A stretch of 64,000 nt of DNA from Polynucleobacter sp. UK-Kesae-W10 (GCF_018881575.1 NZ_JACVQB010000002.1:1-64000), one strand, 5' to 3'; shown: positions 1 to 9,412, counted from the first letter of the stretch. Made by a program: numbers and translations. Notes: generated by a model from the sequence alone, not told the origin.

Positions 1-1
1 A

Positions 2-127
2 GCCGAATTACTCCGCCAAGCGATGCTCAACCAGATTGATCAAGGCGGTATGAGTGAGGGCGGGAGTATGAAATACGCCTATGCTCACCCCTTGTTCTGG
101 GCTCCCTTCGTGGTTGTAGGGGATTGA
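2..127 (+). CDS. CHAT-domain protein, C-terminal end (partial)
   Basis: An open frame enters from the left edge and stops at TGA 125-127. The last residues read YAHPLFWAPFVVVGD, which matches the typical C-terminus of CHAT (caspase-HetF-associated, TPR-linked) peptidase-like domains, where a His-Pro-x-x-Trp-Ala-x-Phe segment precedes a terminal Gly-Asp. Only about 41 residues are visible, so the catalytic His-Cys dyad and any TPR repeats lie outside the window. The next gene begins 44 nt downstream on the same strand and could be co-transcribed. The family call rests on this short motif alone. Confidence 0.6.
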   Translation, partial: AELLRQAMLNQIDQGGMSEGGSMKYAYAHPLFWAPFVVVGD

Positions 128-170
128 TTTAAGATCTATAACAATTGCTATTGATTACTTTGAGGGTTTT

Positions 171-608
171 ATGAAATTTATTCACTTCACGCTGGCTGCT
201 GCCTTAGTTGCAATGACGCAAATGGCCTGCGCCGCTTCTTTAATTAGCGCAAAGGAAGCTGCATTGCCTCCAGCCTCTGGTGCATTAGCTACTCGCGGGA
301 TTTCTCGTGGGCCAGCTATCAAGCTTGCATCTCCAGAAGCGGATACTCCTGTAACTGCACCATTTGACTTTAAAGTCAGCTTTGAGCCGCGCGGTGATGC
401 CAAGATTGATCCAAGCTCTGTCAAAGTGGTTTATATGAAATCCCCGTTCGTTGATTTGACACCGCGTTTGAAGAATGCCATTTCAGCAAATGGCATCGAC
501 TTTGCAAAAGCGGATGTTCCTCCGGGCACCCACACTATTCGTGTTTCAGTAAAAGACTCCGATGGCCGTGAAACTAATTCTGTATTGAACTTGGTAGTCA
601 ATAAATAA
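171..608 (+). CDS. Small exported protein of unknown function
   Basis: This 145-residue protein starts with a clear Sec signal peptide: a basic start, a hydrophobic stretch and an AxA-like site near residues 20-22 (MACAAS; the Cys could also suggest lipidation, but the lipobox is weak). The mature part has no cysteine and looks like a single beta-rich domain, with a central PVTAPFDFKVSFEPRGDAKI segment and a C-terminal GTHTIRVSVKDSDGRE segment typical of Ig-like or cadherin-like folds. GAGGG lies 5 nt before the ATG and supports the start. Its stop overlaps the next start (TAATG). The neighbours suggest a periplasmic partner in a CHAT-linked cluster. I do not recognise a named family. Confidence 0.75.
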   Translation: MKFIHFTLAAALVAMTQMACAASLISAKEAALPPASGALATRGISRGPAIKLASPEADTPVTAPFDFKVSFEPRGDAKIDPSSVKVVYMKSPFVDLTPRLKNAISANGIDFAKADVPPGTHTIRVSVKDSDGRETNSVLNLVVNK

Positions 609-1372
609 TGAATTGTCCGTACTGCCTATCAGAGGTTTCTGAAGATGCCTACGTCTGCAAAACCTGCAGTCGTGATTTGTATTTGTTTAAGCCACTGATG
701 GCAAAAGTAGCCGATCTAGAACAGCAAATTGCTCAGATACCCAATACCCAAGCCTATCAACTCAGAATTGAAGAGCTTGAGCTCTTGTTGGATGAGCAAC
801 AGCGCAAGCAAGTTAGGAGATCTGTTGGAAATTGGGTATCGGATATTCTGCTCTATCTGATCGTGCCACTGATTTTGCTATTGTTGGCGCATTGGTTGAT
901 TGCGGTTGTGTACGACACGAAGATGCTATATCTGCGGATAATTTCCATGGTTTTGCCGCTCCCATTTGCTTATGCATTATTTAAAGGGCATGCTCACAAA
1001 TTGCTACCATGGTTCGTGGGCGTTGTTGTTCTGGCAATTGCTTCGGTCATTGGTATGAGTTGGATTACGAGTTTGGTTGATCACTCTCCTGTCTGGCCAC
1101 AAAATCTCTTTGAGTGGAAAGAGGTGTTGGAATACTCAGCCAGCATCGCCTTTAGTTTCTTGACGGGCATGCTTTTAGGTGGTGTTGCCTACGCGAGTAA
1201 GCAGAGACGTCGTAAGGCGGCACTCTTGCAAACCCTTTCTGCGGGTAGTGCTTCGCTACAAAATATCCACGGACTGATGAAGTCGCTGCAGGAATATGGT
1301 GGTACCGTTGTAGCCCTGGGTACAACAGCAGTTTCCATTTATACCGGCTTAAAGGGCATCATTGGTAGCTAG
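608..1372 (+). CDS. Zinc-ribbon membrane protein, unknown function
   Basis: This 254-residue protein begins with a zinc-ribbon: CPYC at residues 3-6 and CKTC at about 17-20. A likely coiled coil (about residues 30-70, rich in Glu, Gln and Leu) follows. Four hydrophobic segments then occupy roughly residues 80-205 (one is LLYLIVPLILLLLAHWLIAV). The C-terminal part is amphipathic and ends in a weakly hydrophobic Gly/Thr-rich stretch. The topology suggests a cytosolic zinc-ribbon and coiled coil anchored in the inner membrane. It starts on the last base of the preceding stop codon, so translational coupling is likely. The function is unknown; a regulatory or scaffold role is only a guess from the architecture. 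Confidence 0.75.
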   Translation: MNCPYCLSEVSEDAYVCKTCSRDLYLFKPLMAKVADLEQQIAQIPNTQAYQLRIEELELLLDEQQRKQVRRSVGNWVSDILLYLIVPLILLLLAHWLIAVVYDTKMLYLRIISMVLPLPFAYALFKGHAHKLLPWFVGVVVLAIASVIGMSWITSLVDHSPVWPQNLFEWKEVLEYSASIAFSFLTGMLLGGVAYASKQRRRKAALLQTLSAGSASLQNIHGLMKSLQEYGGTVVALGTTAVSIYTGLKGIIGS

Positions 1373-2105
1373 GGTCTTACTCGCAATTGTCTTAAGCCAT
1401 CTTGCCCTGAATGCATATGGGCAAGTATTTGATGTCCCGCATCAGTCTGATGCGCCCACAAGAACATTGTTGATGCCGGTCTCACAGCCAAAGGCAGTGG
1501 TCTTATTGTTCCCTGGTGGCGGCGGCATGTTGCGACTAAAGAAGGATGGCTCCACTAAAAGTCGACACACATTTGTGCGCTCCGCCAATCTTTGGGCTCA
1601 ATACCGAATTGAAGCCGTTTTAGTGGACACACCCTATGATTTGGGCGATCTAAAGCGTGGCGATCGTCGCAATCAGCAAGATCATTTGGACCGGGTAGCT
1701 GAGGTTATTCGGTATTACAAAAGAAAAACCGATTTACCCGTTTGGATCTTTGGCCACAGCATGGGTACATCGACTGTTAGCAACTACGCAAATCAATTAA
1801 GTCCACAGTCAAAACAGTTAACTGGAATCATCATTGCAGGGACAATTAAAACAGCCTCGCTTGATGACAGTGTGGTGTTACCAGCATTAGCCATTCACCA
1901 TGTCCAGGATGCTTGTCTTGGCTCCCTGTCGGAAAACTCTGCTCGCATTATCAATGGCAGACCTAAAAGCCTTACATCTCGACTAGAAATGATTGATGGT
2001 GGCATCACTGAAGGCAATGTTTGCGATTCCTTTGCATATCACGGCTTTAATCAAACTGAGCCAGAATTGATTCAGCGCGCTGCGCAGTTTATTCTGAGTC
2101 AATAA
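1362..2105 (+). CDS. Exported alpha/beta hydrolase
   Basis: This 247-residue protein starts at TTG and overlaps the upstream gene by 11 nt. The N-terminus is a signal peptide (hydrophobic residues about 4-20, then AYGQ). The mature protein has the alpha/beta-hydrolase order: an oxyanion-type FPGGGGML near residue 50, a nucleophile elbow GHSMGTS near 133-139, and a late HGF containing the probable catalytic His. Such enzymes cleave esters, amides or peptides; the substrate cannot be read from sequence. The TTG start is inferred because it is the first one giving a full signal peptide. The gene is probably the last of the CHAT-linked operon, since a terminator hairpin follows. Confidence 0.78.
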   Translation: MVARVLLAIVLSHLALNAYGQVFDVPHQSDAPTRTLLMPVSQPKAVVLLFPGGGGMLRLKKDGSTKSRHTFVRSANLWAQYRIEAVLVDTPYDLGDLKRGDRRNQQDHLDRVAEVIRYYKRKTDLPVWIFGHSMGTSTVSNYANQLSPQSKQLTGIIIAGTIKTASLDDSVVLPALAIHHVQDACLGSLSENSARIINGRPKSLTSRLEMIDGGITEGNVCDSFAYHGFNQTEPELIQRAAQFILSQ

Positions 2106-2188
2106 CTTAGTGCGCTATCAGCAACTGCTGATTTGCTTGTACGACCAAAAATAGAGTCAACCCCACGCCTTTTTATTCGTTAAGAACG

Positions 2189-2219
2189 ATCCACGTCCGT
2201 TTGGTGCGTGGATTTTTTA
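2189..2219 (+). terminator. Rho-independent terminator
   Basis: ATCCACG at 2189-2195 pairs with CGTGGAT at 2207-2213 and is followed by a run of T. It lies after the alpha/beta hydrolase gene and just before the helix-hairpin-helix gene, so it probably ends the first operon. Confidence 0.7.
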
Positions 2220-2237
2220 TTGACCAATGGAGAAGAA

Positions 2238-2663
2238 ATGACAAGAAATATTCAAAGGGGTATTCAGGGATTCGTGAGGACTGGCTTGACGACAGCAGTG
2301 ATTGCATTGGCATCTTTAGGAATTGCAAATGCTGCGCCGATTAACGTCAATACAGCAACCCAAACCGAATTGGAAAGCATTAAGGGGATTGGGCCCGCAA
2401 AAGCGAAAACCATTATTGCGGAGCGATTAGATGGTGGTCATTTTCAGGATGCCAATGATCTACAGAAAAGGGTTCGTGGCATTGGAGTGCGATCGGTTGA
2501 AAAGATGGTGGATAACGGTTTAACCATTGAGGCTCCCAGCTCCTTTCGCGAGCCCAATGGCCGGACTAAAAAGGAGGGAGGGGCGACTAGCAGACGCCCT
2601 TCACGTCATCAAGCTAGTACTCGCAATCAGCAAGAGCCTGCGGCATCACGCCGCCGAAATTAA
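2238..2663 (+). CDS. ComEA-like helix-hairpin-helix exported protein
   Basis: The protein is 141 residues from the ATG at 2238, which has GGAGAAGAA directly upstream. A GTG 30 nt earlier is open but lies inside the terminator hairpin, so I rejected it. An N-terminal signal peptide ends near NAAPINVNTA. A ComEA-type double helix-hairpin-helix follows: INVNTATQTELESIKGIGPA and then GIGVRSVEKM. This DNA-binding fold occurs in the periplasmic DNA receptor of natural transformation and in many short exported relatives. The C-terminal 40 residues are Arg/Ser/Gln-rich and probably disordered. Without other com genes nearby, a role in DNA uptake is plausible but unproven. Confidence 0.85.
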   Translation: MTRNIQRGIQGFVRTGLTTAVIALASLGIANAAPINVNTATQTELESIKGIGPAKAKTIIAERLDGGHFQDANDLQKRVRGIGVRSVEKMVDNGLTIEAPSSFREPNGRTKKEGGATSRRPSRHQASTRNQQEPAASRRRN

Positions 2664-2704
2664 ACCCTTTCGGGTCTAGGCTTGCTTGTGGCTAAAATGA
2701 AGCC

Positions 2705-3616
2705 ATGAGTAAACCCGCTTATCTGACGATTTCACAAACTGTTGGCAATACACCTTTGGTGCGTTTGCAACGTATTCCTGGTTTAGAGAATGAGAATCGG
2801 AATAATGTCATCCTCGGTAAGCTTGAAGGAAACAATCCAGCGGGGTCGGTGAAAGACCGGCCTGCGCTGTCGATGATCATGCGCGCCCAAGAGCGCGGAG
2901 AAATTAAACCTGGCGACACCCTGATTGAAGCAACGAGCGGTAATACCGGCATTGCTTTGGCAATGACTGCAGCAATGCTCGGTTACAAAATGATTCTCGT
3001 CATGCCGGAGAGTCAAAGCATTGAACGCCGTCAAAGTATGGCGGCTTATGGGGCTGAATTAATTTTGACGGCTGCTTCGGGCGGGATGGAGTTTGCAAGG
3101 GATTACGCTTTGCAGCTTCAGCGTGAAGGCCGCGGCAGATTGTTGGATCAATTTGCAAATCCAGATAATCCAAGAGCCCATATCGAAACTACTGGTCCTG
3201 AAATCTGGCGAGATACCGATGGGCAAATTACCCATTTTGTTTCTGCGATGGGTACTACCGGAACGATTACCGGTGTATCAACCTACCTTAAGTCCATGAA
3301 TCCCAATATTCAGATTATTGGCGCTCAGCCGGAAGAGGGTTCGCAAATTCCAGGTATTCGTAAGTGGGCACCAGAATACTTGCCTAAGATTTATGAAGGT
3401 GATCGAGTTGATCGCATTGAATATGTCACTCAAGCCGATGCTGAGGATATGGCGCGTCGTTTGGCTGCAGAGGAGGGTATCTTCTGCGGCATTTCTGCCG
3501 GTGGCGCTTTGGTGGTTGCCTTGCGCATAGCGCGTCAAGTCGAAAATGCAACGATTGTATTTATTGTCTGCGATCGCGGCGATCGCTACTTATCTACGGG
3601 TGTGTTTCCTGCTTAA
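2705..3616 (+). CDS. cysM: Cysteine synthase B (O-acetylserine sulfhydrylase)
   Basis: This 303-residue PLP enzyme makes cysteine from O-acetylserine and sulfide (or thiosulfate in CysM forms) in the cytosol. The PLP lysine lies in NPAGSVKDRPA (about residues 45-55). The substrate loop is EATSGNTGIALA (about 79-90), and the phosphate-binding segment is SAMGTTGTITG (about 180-190). Length and the RKW-EYLP segment fit CysM rather than CysK, which is usually longer. It is a single gene with a short upstream gap after the helix-hairpin-helix gene and faces the convergent lytic transglycosylase gene. Confidence 0.93.
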   Translation: MSKPAYLTISQTVGNTPLVRLQRIPGLENENRNNVILGKLEGNNPAGSVKDRPALSMIMRAQERGEIKPGDTLIEATSGNTGIALAMTAAMLGYKMILVMPESQSIERRQSMAAYGAELILTAASGGMEFARDYALQLQREGRGRLLDQFANPDNPRAHIETTGPEIWRDTDGQITHFVSAMGTTGTITGVSTYLKSMNPNIQIIGAQPEEGSQIPGIRKWAPEYLPKIYEGDRVDRIEYVTQADAEDMARRLAAEEGIFCGISAGGALVVALRIARQVENATIVFIVCDRGDRYLSTGVFPA

Positions 3617-3632
3617 CTAGCGCGCACCCCCA

Positions 3633-4895
3633 TTAGTTGGGCTTAGATTTTTTCTTGGCGCTAGATTTTTTAGCGCTTTTTATTTTTGATTTATCTAGGC
3701 TATCTTTAGCGCTTGAAGGTTTAGTCGTTGCATCCACTGGCACAGCGCTTTGATTCTTGTAGCCTAGCGCCTCAGCAAACTCTCCCACGCTTTGGGCATA
3801 AAAATAACTGCGGTTATATTGCACAATAGTCAGAAAATTATTTAAGCCAACAAAGTACTGTGCTTGATCAAGTCCATCCTTATCAGGGTAGGGCAGATCG
3901 ATGATGAGAGCCTTGCTCTGAGGCTCTACACCACCACGCTGCAAATCGCCTTGTTGAGGGACCAAGATACCCTTTTCAATGAGCTCTGCAACCGTGTATT
4001 TCAGTTGAGGCTCTCCGTCAGCCAGTTGTTTAGCAGTGGCGATCGCATTTTCTTGAACAGGGAAGTAGATTGGCATGCCCGCTTGCCAGCCATGCATTTT
4101 CATAAAGTTGGCTACGCTGGCAATGGCATCCTTCGGGCTTTGTTTTAAATCGATGCGTCCATCCCCGTCACCGTCAACCGCAAAGCTACGGATGCTGCTC
4201 GGCATAAATTGGGGCAAACCAATTGCGCCTGCATAAGAACTATTTTGGTTGAGGCAGGTATTGAATCTTGCGGGATTCATGCCCTGGGTATTGTTCTTGG
4301 CAGGTAGTTTGCCTCCAGCTTCAGTCCAGCACATCAAAATCAATTCTTGGAGCTGGTCCTTAAAAAGTTGCTCGCGAGCAGCCTTATTTGGCGTATCTGG
4401 ATAGCTAAAGGCCAGGGTAGACAGGACATCTTTGACTCGAAAATTCCCGGTTTGGCGACCGTAAATAGTCTCGATACCAATGATCGCCACAATCACAGCT
4501 GCTGGAACCCCGGTTTCTTGCTCGGTTTGGGCTAAAAAGACCTGATTTTCATCCCAAAATGTGCGTCCAGCCTTCAGGCGGACTGGCTCAACAAAGCGTT
4601 TGCGGTAAACCAGCCAGTTTTTCTTAAAGGTGCCGGATGGGGGTAATACCAATTTGCGGATGGAGGGAATCGTTTTAGCATCGAGAAAGCCCGTTTCTAG
4701 GGCTGGAAGCGGTATTTCTTGAGTCTGGGAGACCTGACTTAATAAGGCATTCAGATTTTGGCTATAGCGCGCCTCTATGGCTGCATCGTCCGCTTGGTTT
4801 ACGATGGTCTGCTGGGGATTCGCCTGCTGTGTCGGGCTGCTTGTACAAGCGCCTAAGCTTAGGGCTAGCAGTAGGTAGGAGGCACGAAAGTGCAT
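3633..4895 (-). CDS. mltB: Membrane-bound lytic murein transglycosylase B
   Basis: This lipoprotein (about 420 residues from the ATG at 4895) cleaves peptidoglycan glycan strands to 1,6-anhydro ends. The lipobox is SLGAC near residues 13-17. The catalytic Glu lies in AIIGIETIYGRQTGNF (about residues 135-150), followed by the family's YAGAIGLPQFMPSS and DGDGRIDL segments. The C-terminus is a Lys/Ser-rich tail (about 40 residues) probably reaching into the peptidoglycan. A GTG at 4928 in frame would add 11 residues; neither start has a good ribosome site, and the ATG gives a more normal lipoprotein signal. The gene is convergent with cysM and divergent from the deacetylase-fold gene. Confidence 0.9.
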   Translation of the reverse strand: MHFRASYLLLALSLGACTSSPTQQANPQQTIVNQADDAAIEARYSQNLNALLSQVSQTQEIPLPALETGFLDAKTIPSIRKLVLPPSGTFKKNWLVYRKRFVEPVRLKAGRTFWDENQVFLAQTEQETGVPAAVIVAIIGIETIYGRQTGNFRVKDVLSTLAFSYPDTPNKAAREQLFKDQLQELILMCWTEAGGKLPAKNNTQGMNPARFNTCLNQNSSYAGAIGLPQFMPSSIRSFAVDGDGDGRIDLKQSPKDAIASVANFMKMHGWQAGMPIYFPVQENAIATAKQLADGEPQLKYTVAELIEKGILVPQQGDLQRGGVEPQSKALIIDLPYPDKDGLDQAQYFVGLNNFLTIVQYNRSYFYAQSVGEFAEALGYKNQSAVPVDATTKPSSAKDSLDKSKIKSAKKSSAKKKSKPN

Positions 4896-4979
4896 GCGCA
4901 GGGATTTAGGTGGTAGGTAATTAGGCACGTTTAATTAGACTATAAAAAATATTAGTTTTGCTATTGAGGATTTCAGCGA

Positions 4980-5900
4980 ATGACAACAGGATACATAACT
5001 CATCCGGATTTTCTAAAACACGAGATGGGAAGTCATCATCCAGAGTGTCCCGAACGCATTCAGGCAATTAATGACCAGATGATCCGAAGCGGTGTCGATC
5101 GCTTTTTGCATCATCTAGACGCCCCATTGGCGAGCGAAGATCAGTTGGAGTTAGTGCATAGCCCAGATCATATTGCGTTTGTCAAAGAACAGGCCCCTCA
5201 ATCTGGTTATGCCATGCTCGATGGTGACACCATCATGAATCCCCATACTTGGCAGGCAGCATTGCGTGCTGCCGGCGCTGCAATTGCTGGGGTCGATGCG
5301 GTCATGAAGGGTGAGGTAGAAAATGTGTTTTGTGCAGTAAGGCCTCCCGGTCACCACGCTGAGCCAACTCGCTCTATGGGTTTTTGTTTGTTTGATAACG
5401 TTGCCATTGCTGCGCGTTATGCCATGGAGGCCTATGGGATTGAGCGCGTTGCCATCATTGATTTTGATGTGCACCACGGCAATGGCACTGAGGCAGCATT
5501 CTTTAATGATCCCAATGTCTTAATGTGCAGCTTCTTCCAACACCCCTTTTATCCCTACAGCGGGCTTGATCACGCCAATAATATGGTGAACGTGCCCTTG
5601 CCAGCCGCTACTCGCGGTGATGTTGTGCGCTCAATTGTGGAAGAAAAGTGGCTACCAGCACTACGCAATTTTGAGCCACAACTCATCATTATTTCTGCTG
5701 GGTTTGATGCCCACCGCGAAGATGATTTGGGCCAAATGGGTTTGGTTGAAGATGATTATGTGTGGATTACCAAGCGCTTAAAAGAGATCGCCCATCAATT
5801 TGCAGATAACCGCATTGTGAGCTGCTTAGAGGGTGGCTATAACCTTTCCGCTTTAGGTCGTAGCGTAGTTGCCCATGTCAAAGCATTGGCAGATATTTAA
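4980..5900 (+). CDS. Histone-deacetylase-superfamily amidohydrolase
   Basis: This 306-residue zinc hydrolase belongs to the class II HDAC-like/AcuC superfamily. The GHHAEP segment near residues 124-129 carries the paired His charge relay. IDFDVHHGNG near 160-169 gives the zinc-binding Asp and His. SAGFDAH (near 240) gives the second zinc Asp, and CLEGGYNL the late glycine loop. Bacterial members remove acetyl groups from polyamines, lysines or small amides; the substrate here is unknown. The following acyl-CoA ligase gene starts 34 nt downstream on the same strand, so the two are probably co-transcribed. A link to acyl-group metabolism is inferred from that context only. Confidence 0.9.
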   Translation: MTTGYITHPDFLKHEMGSHHPECPERIQAINDQMIRSGVDRFLHHLDAPLASEDQLELVHSPDHIAFVKEQAPQSGYAMLDGDTIMNPHTWQAALRAAGAAIAGVDAVMKGEVENVFCAVRPPGHHAEPTRSMGFCLFDNVAIAARYAMEAYGIERVAIIDFDVHHGNGTEAAFFNDPNVLMCSFFQHPFYPYSGLDHANNMVNVPLPAATRGDVVRSIVEEKWLPALRNFEPQLIIISAGFDAHREDDLGQMGLVEDDYVWITKRLKEIAHQFADNRIVSCLEGGYNLSALGRSVVAHVKALADI

Positions 5901-5934
5901 AGATTCAAAGTAAAACTGTTATTGAAAGTAAAAG

Positions 5935-7587
5935 ATGGCAAATATTTATGAACAAGGTTTAGATCGCAATCCTGCTAACTACACTCCAATTACGCCTCTG
6001 TTGTTTTTAGAGCGTTCGGCAGAAATCTATCCCAATAAAGTTGCGGTTATTCATGGGAAGTTGCGCCAGACCTGGGCTCAGACCTATGAGCGTTGCCGTC
6101 GTTTGGCAAGCGCCCTGCAAAAGCATGGCATTGGCCTAGGCGATACGGTTGCTGTCATGCTGCCAAATACACCCCCAATGGTTGAGGCGCACTTTGGTAT
6201 TCCGATGGCAGGCGCGGTGTTAAATGCCTTAAATACCCGCCTTGATCCTGAGTCGATTGCTTTCATGCTCAATCATGGTGAAGCGAAAGTCGTGATTGTT
6301 GACCCAGAGTTTTCCGGGGTGATGAAAAAAGCGCTCGAGATTGCACGAAAAGAATCTGGCCGTGAGTTTTTAGTCATCGACGTCGAAGAAAAAGAGTACG
6401 ACGTTCCTGGTGAAAAGTTAGGGAAGCTCACTTATGAGCAACTCTTGGCAGAAGGTAATCCAACCTTTGCTTGGCAAGTTCCTGCCGATGAGTGGCAGGC
6501 TATTTGCTTGAACTACACCTCAGGCACCACCGGTAATCCTAAAGGGGTTGTATATCACCATCGTGGCGCAGCGATTAATGCTGTTTCTAATGTGCTCGAT
6601 TGGGATATCAATAAACATCCTGTGTATCTATGGACTTTGCCAATGTTTCACTGCAATGGCTGGTGCTTCCCTTGGACAATTGCCGCTCGTGCCGGTATCA
6701 ATGTCTGCTTGCGCCGTGTGGATGCGCAACATATTTTTGCCGCCATTAAAGAGCATGGTGTTACGCACTACTGTGCTGCGCCGATTGTGCACAACTTATT
6801 AGTAAACGCACCAGATGAGCTGAAGGTTGGCGTTCCTGCGGGCGTCAAAGGGCTGATTGCTGGTGCCGCACCTCCTGCCTCCATTATTGAAGGTATGGAG
6901 AAGTTGGGCTTTGATTTAACTCACGTCTATGGCTTGACTGAGGTCTATGGTCCTGCTGCAGTTTGCGTTAAGCAAGATGAGTGGAATGATTTAGACATTA
7001 GTGAGCGTGCGCGCCTCAATGCGCGCCAAGGTGTGCGTTATCACATGCAACAGGCGATCGCGGTACTCGATCCCGAAACAATGCAGCCTGTTCCAGCCGA
7101 TGGTGAAACCATGGGCGAGATTATGTTTAAAGGCAATATTGCAATGAAGGGCTACCTCAAGAACGATAAGGCCACCAAAGAAGCTTTCGAAGGCGGCTGG
7201 TTCCATTCTGGGGATTTGGCGGTTATGAATCCCGATGGTTATGTGAAGATGAAGGATCGCAGTAAGGACATCATTATTTCTGGTGGAGAAAATATTTCCT
7301 CGGTTGAAGTTGAGGATGTGCTCTATCGTCACCCAGCGGTGATTGCTGCTGCAGTAGTGGCCAAGCCGGATTCAAAGTGGGGCGAGACCCCGTGCGCATT
7401 CCTGGAAATCAAGCCTGGCATGGATGTCACGCCAGCCGACATCATCGCCCACTGTAAACAGCATCTGGCTGGCTTTAAGGTGCCTCGTGCAATCGTGTTT
7501 TGCGATCTACCAAAGACCTCAACAGGGAAGATTCAAAAATTTGAGCTGCGCAAGCAAGCAGGCTCGGCCACCGCTATTGATGTCTAG
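5935..7587 (+). CDS. Acyl-CoA synthetase (AMP-forming)
   Basis: This 550-residue ligase activates a carboxylic acid to its CoA thioester through an acyl-adenylate. Motif A3 is YTSGTTGNPKGVVYHHRG (about residues 192-210). A5 is VYGLTEVYGP, A7 is GWFHSGDLAV and A8 is DRSKDIIISGGENISSVEVE. The catalytic Lys is in KTSTGKIQKFELR close to the C-terminus. The length and the tryptophan-rich FHCNGWCFPW segment match the medium-chain/methylmercaptopropionate-type (DmdB-like) subfamily. Genes for both electron-transfer-flavoprotein subunits and a DmdC-type dehydrogenase follow, which supports a role in acyl-CoA oxidation. The true acid could be a fatty acid or methylmercaptopropionate; sequence alone does not decide. 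Confidence 0.9.
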   Translation: MANIYEQGLDRNPANYTPITPLLFLERSAEIYPNKVAVIHGKLRQTWAQTYERCRRLASALQKHGIGLGDTVAVMLPNTPPMVEAHFGIPMAGAVLNALNTRLDPESIAFMLNHGEAKVVIVDPEFSGVMKKALEIARKESGREFLVIDVEEKEYDVPGEKLGKLTYEQLLAEGNPTFAWQVPADEWQAICLNYTSGTTGNPKGVVYHHRGAAINAVSNVLDWDINKHPVYLWTLPMFHCNGWCFPWTIAARAGINVCLRRVDAQHIFAAIKEHGVTHYCAAPIVHNLLVNAPDELKVGVPAGVKGLIAGAAPPASIIEGMEKLGFDLTHVYGLTEVYGPAAVCVKQDEWNDLDISERARLNARQGVRYHMQQAIAVLDPETMQPVPADGETMGEIMFKGNIAMKGYLKNDKATKEAFEGGWFHSGDLAVMNPDGYVKMKDRSKDIIISGGENISSVEVEDVLYRHPAVIAAAVVAKPDSKWGETPCAFLEIKPGMDVTPADIIAHCKQHLAGFKVPRAIVFCDLPKTSTGKIQKFELRKQAGSATAIDV

Positions 7588-7672
7588 GTCAGTAGCGAGG
7601 GCGGTAAAATGAGGATTGCCCAAGTTTTTGAACGAATTTTGTATTAGTAGAAATGAAGGATTGTGAATTCAG

Positions 7673-8422
7673 ATGAAGATCTTAGTTGCGGTAAAACGGG
7701 TGGTGGATTACAACGTCAAAGTGCGCGTGAAATCGGATAATTCTGGCGTCGATATTGCGAACGTCAAAATGAGTATGAATCCTTTTGATGAGATTGCCGT
7801 TGAAGAAGCGGTGCGCCTCAAGGAAGCTGGTGTAGCGACTGAAGTAGTCGTAGTCAGCGCTGGAGTCACGCAATGCCAAGAAACTTTACGTACTGCCTTG
7901 GCGATTGGTGCAGACCGCGCCATCCTAGTCGAGACCGATGCTGAGTTACAGCCATTATCCGTAGCAAAGATTCTCAAAGCGCTCTCTGAAAAAGAGCAAG
8001 CGCAAATCATCATCCTTGGTAAACAAGCAATTGATGACGATAGCAATCAGACTGGTCAAATGTTGGCTAGCCTCTTGGATATTCCACAGGCAACCTTTGC
8101 CTCTAAACTTGCGATCGCTGATGGCAAAGCAACAGTAACGCGTGAAGTCGATGGTGGTCTAGAGACTATTGCTCTCACATTGCCAGCTGTCATTACAACG
8201 GATTTGCGTTTGAATGAGCCACGCTATGTCACCTTGCCAAACATCATGAAGGCCAAGAAGAAAGTCATTGATATTGTCAAACCTGAAGATTTGGGTGTGG
8301 ATATTGCCCCGCGCCTGAAGACGATTAAGGTGGAGGAGCCGCCTAAGCGCAGCGCTGGCGTGATGGTTGCTGATGTAGCAGCCCTTGTTGAAAAACTCAA
8401 AAATGAAGCGAAGGTGATTTAA
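7673..8422 (+). CDS. etfB: Electron transfer flavoprotein beta subunit
   Basis: This 249-residue subunit pairs with EtfA to carry electrons from acyl-CoA dehydrogenases to ETF-ubiquinone oxidoreductase. It shows the family start [20 protein letters not shown], the [16 protein letters not shown] segment, and the conserved [16 protein letters not shown] motif near residues 120-135 that contacts AMP. The C-terminal KAKKK region and length are typical. It directly abuts etfA: the ATG of etfA follows the stop with no gap, so co-translation is expected. AAGGA lies rather far upstream of the ATG. Confidence 0.96.
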   Translation: MKILVAVKRVVDYNVKVRVKSDNSGVDIANVKMSMNPFDEIAVEEAVRLKEAGVATEVVVVSAGVTQCQETLRTALAIGADRAILVETDAELQPLSVAKILKALSEKEQAQIIILGKQAIDDDSNQTGQMLASLLDIPQATFASKLAIADGKATVTREVDGGLETIALTLPAVITTDLRLNEPRYVTLPNIMKAKKKVIDIVKPEDLGVDIAPRLKTIKVEEPPKRSAGVMVADVAALVEKLKNEAKVI

Positions 8423-9358
8423 ATGGCCGCTCTTGTAATTGCTGAACACGATAATCAATCTTTAAAGGCTGCTACCTTGAATGCGGTGGCTGCTGCTCTG
8501 CAGTGCTCACCAGAGGTCGATATTTTGGTTGCTGGCAACGCATCGGATGCTGCTGCACAAGCGGCTTCCCAAATCGCTGGCGTACGCAAAGTGATTCAAA
8601 TAGATGCAGCTAATTTGGCTGATCAATTGGCTGAGCCTTTGGCGGCTCAGATCCTTTCGTTGGCCAATGGTTACACCCATATCCTAGCTCCTGCTACTGC
8701 CTCTGGTAAGAATGTCTTGCCACGCGTTGCTGCCAAATTGGATGTAGCGCAGTTATCAGACATCACCAAGGTAGTGAGCGTAGATACTTTTGAGCGCCCC
8801 ATCTATGCGGGCAATGCGATTGCTACAGTGCAAAGCTCAGACCCTGTCAAAGTGATCACAGTGCGTACTACCGGTTTTGATCCAGTAGCCGCGACTGGCG
8901 GATCTGCTGCCGTTGAAAAAGCTGTAGCTGCCCAGAGCGCAGACAAATCGACGTTTGTAGGTCGTGAGCTTACTAAATCGGATCGTCCTGAATTGACTGC
9001 TGCCAAGATTATTGTCTCTGGTGGTCGCGGTTTGGGTTCGGGCGAAAAGTATCAAGAGCTTGTAGTGCCATTGGCTGATAAGTTGGGTGCCGCTTTAGGG
9101 GCTTCCCGTGCCGCGGTGGATGCGGGCTACGTACCGAATGACTACCAAGTGGGGCAGACCGGCAAGATTGTTGCTCCACAGCTGTATGTGGCGGTCGGCA
9201 TTTCTGGTGCGATTCAGCATTTGGCCGGTATGAAGGACTCCAAAGTGATCGTTGCGATTAATAAGGATCCAGAGGCCCCAATCTTCGGGGTGGCTGACTA
9301 TGGTTTAGTTGCTGATTTATTCACCGCTGTACCTGAGTTAACAAAGGCGCTCTCTTAA
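8423..9358 (+). CDS. etfA: Electron transfer flavoprotein alpha subunit
   Basis: This 311-residue FAD-binding subunit forms the ETF heterodimer with EtfB. The C-terminal FAD domain is clear: [12 protein letters not shown] (about residues 195-206), [20 protein letters not shown] (about 230-250), and the end motif [20 protein letters not shown] followed by NKDPEAPIF and [10 protein letters not shown]. The N-terminal domain is Ala-rich as in other bacterial members. It starts right after the etfB stop and precedes the acyl-CoA dehydrogenase gene by 54 nt, making one oxidation operon with the upstream ligase likely. Confidence 0.96.
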   Translation: MAALVIAEHDNQSLKAATLNAVAAALQCSPEVDILVAGNASDAAAQAASQIAGVRKVIQIDAANLADQLAEPLAAQILSLANGYTHILAPATASGKNVLPRVAAKLDVAQLSDITKVVSVDTFERPIYAGNAIATVQSSDPVKVITVRTTGFDPVAATGGSAAVEKAVAAQSADKSTFVGRELTKSDRPELTAAKIIVSGGRGLGSGEKYQELVVPLADKLGAALGASRAAVDAGYVPNDYQVGQTGKIVAPQLYVAVGISGAIQHLAGMKDSKVIVAINKDPEAPIFGVADYGLVADLFTAVPELTKALS

Positions 9359-9412
9359 TTTGAGCGCTTTTTAAATCAATGCTGTATTCAATTTGAATTT
9401 AGAGGAGTTGTA

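Noticed and set aside
2208..2237. Upstream GTG start for the helix-hairpin-helix protein
   Set aside because: It lies within a terminator hairpin; the ATG at 2238 has a strong ribosome site and gives a proper signal peptide.
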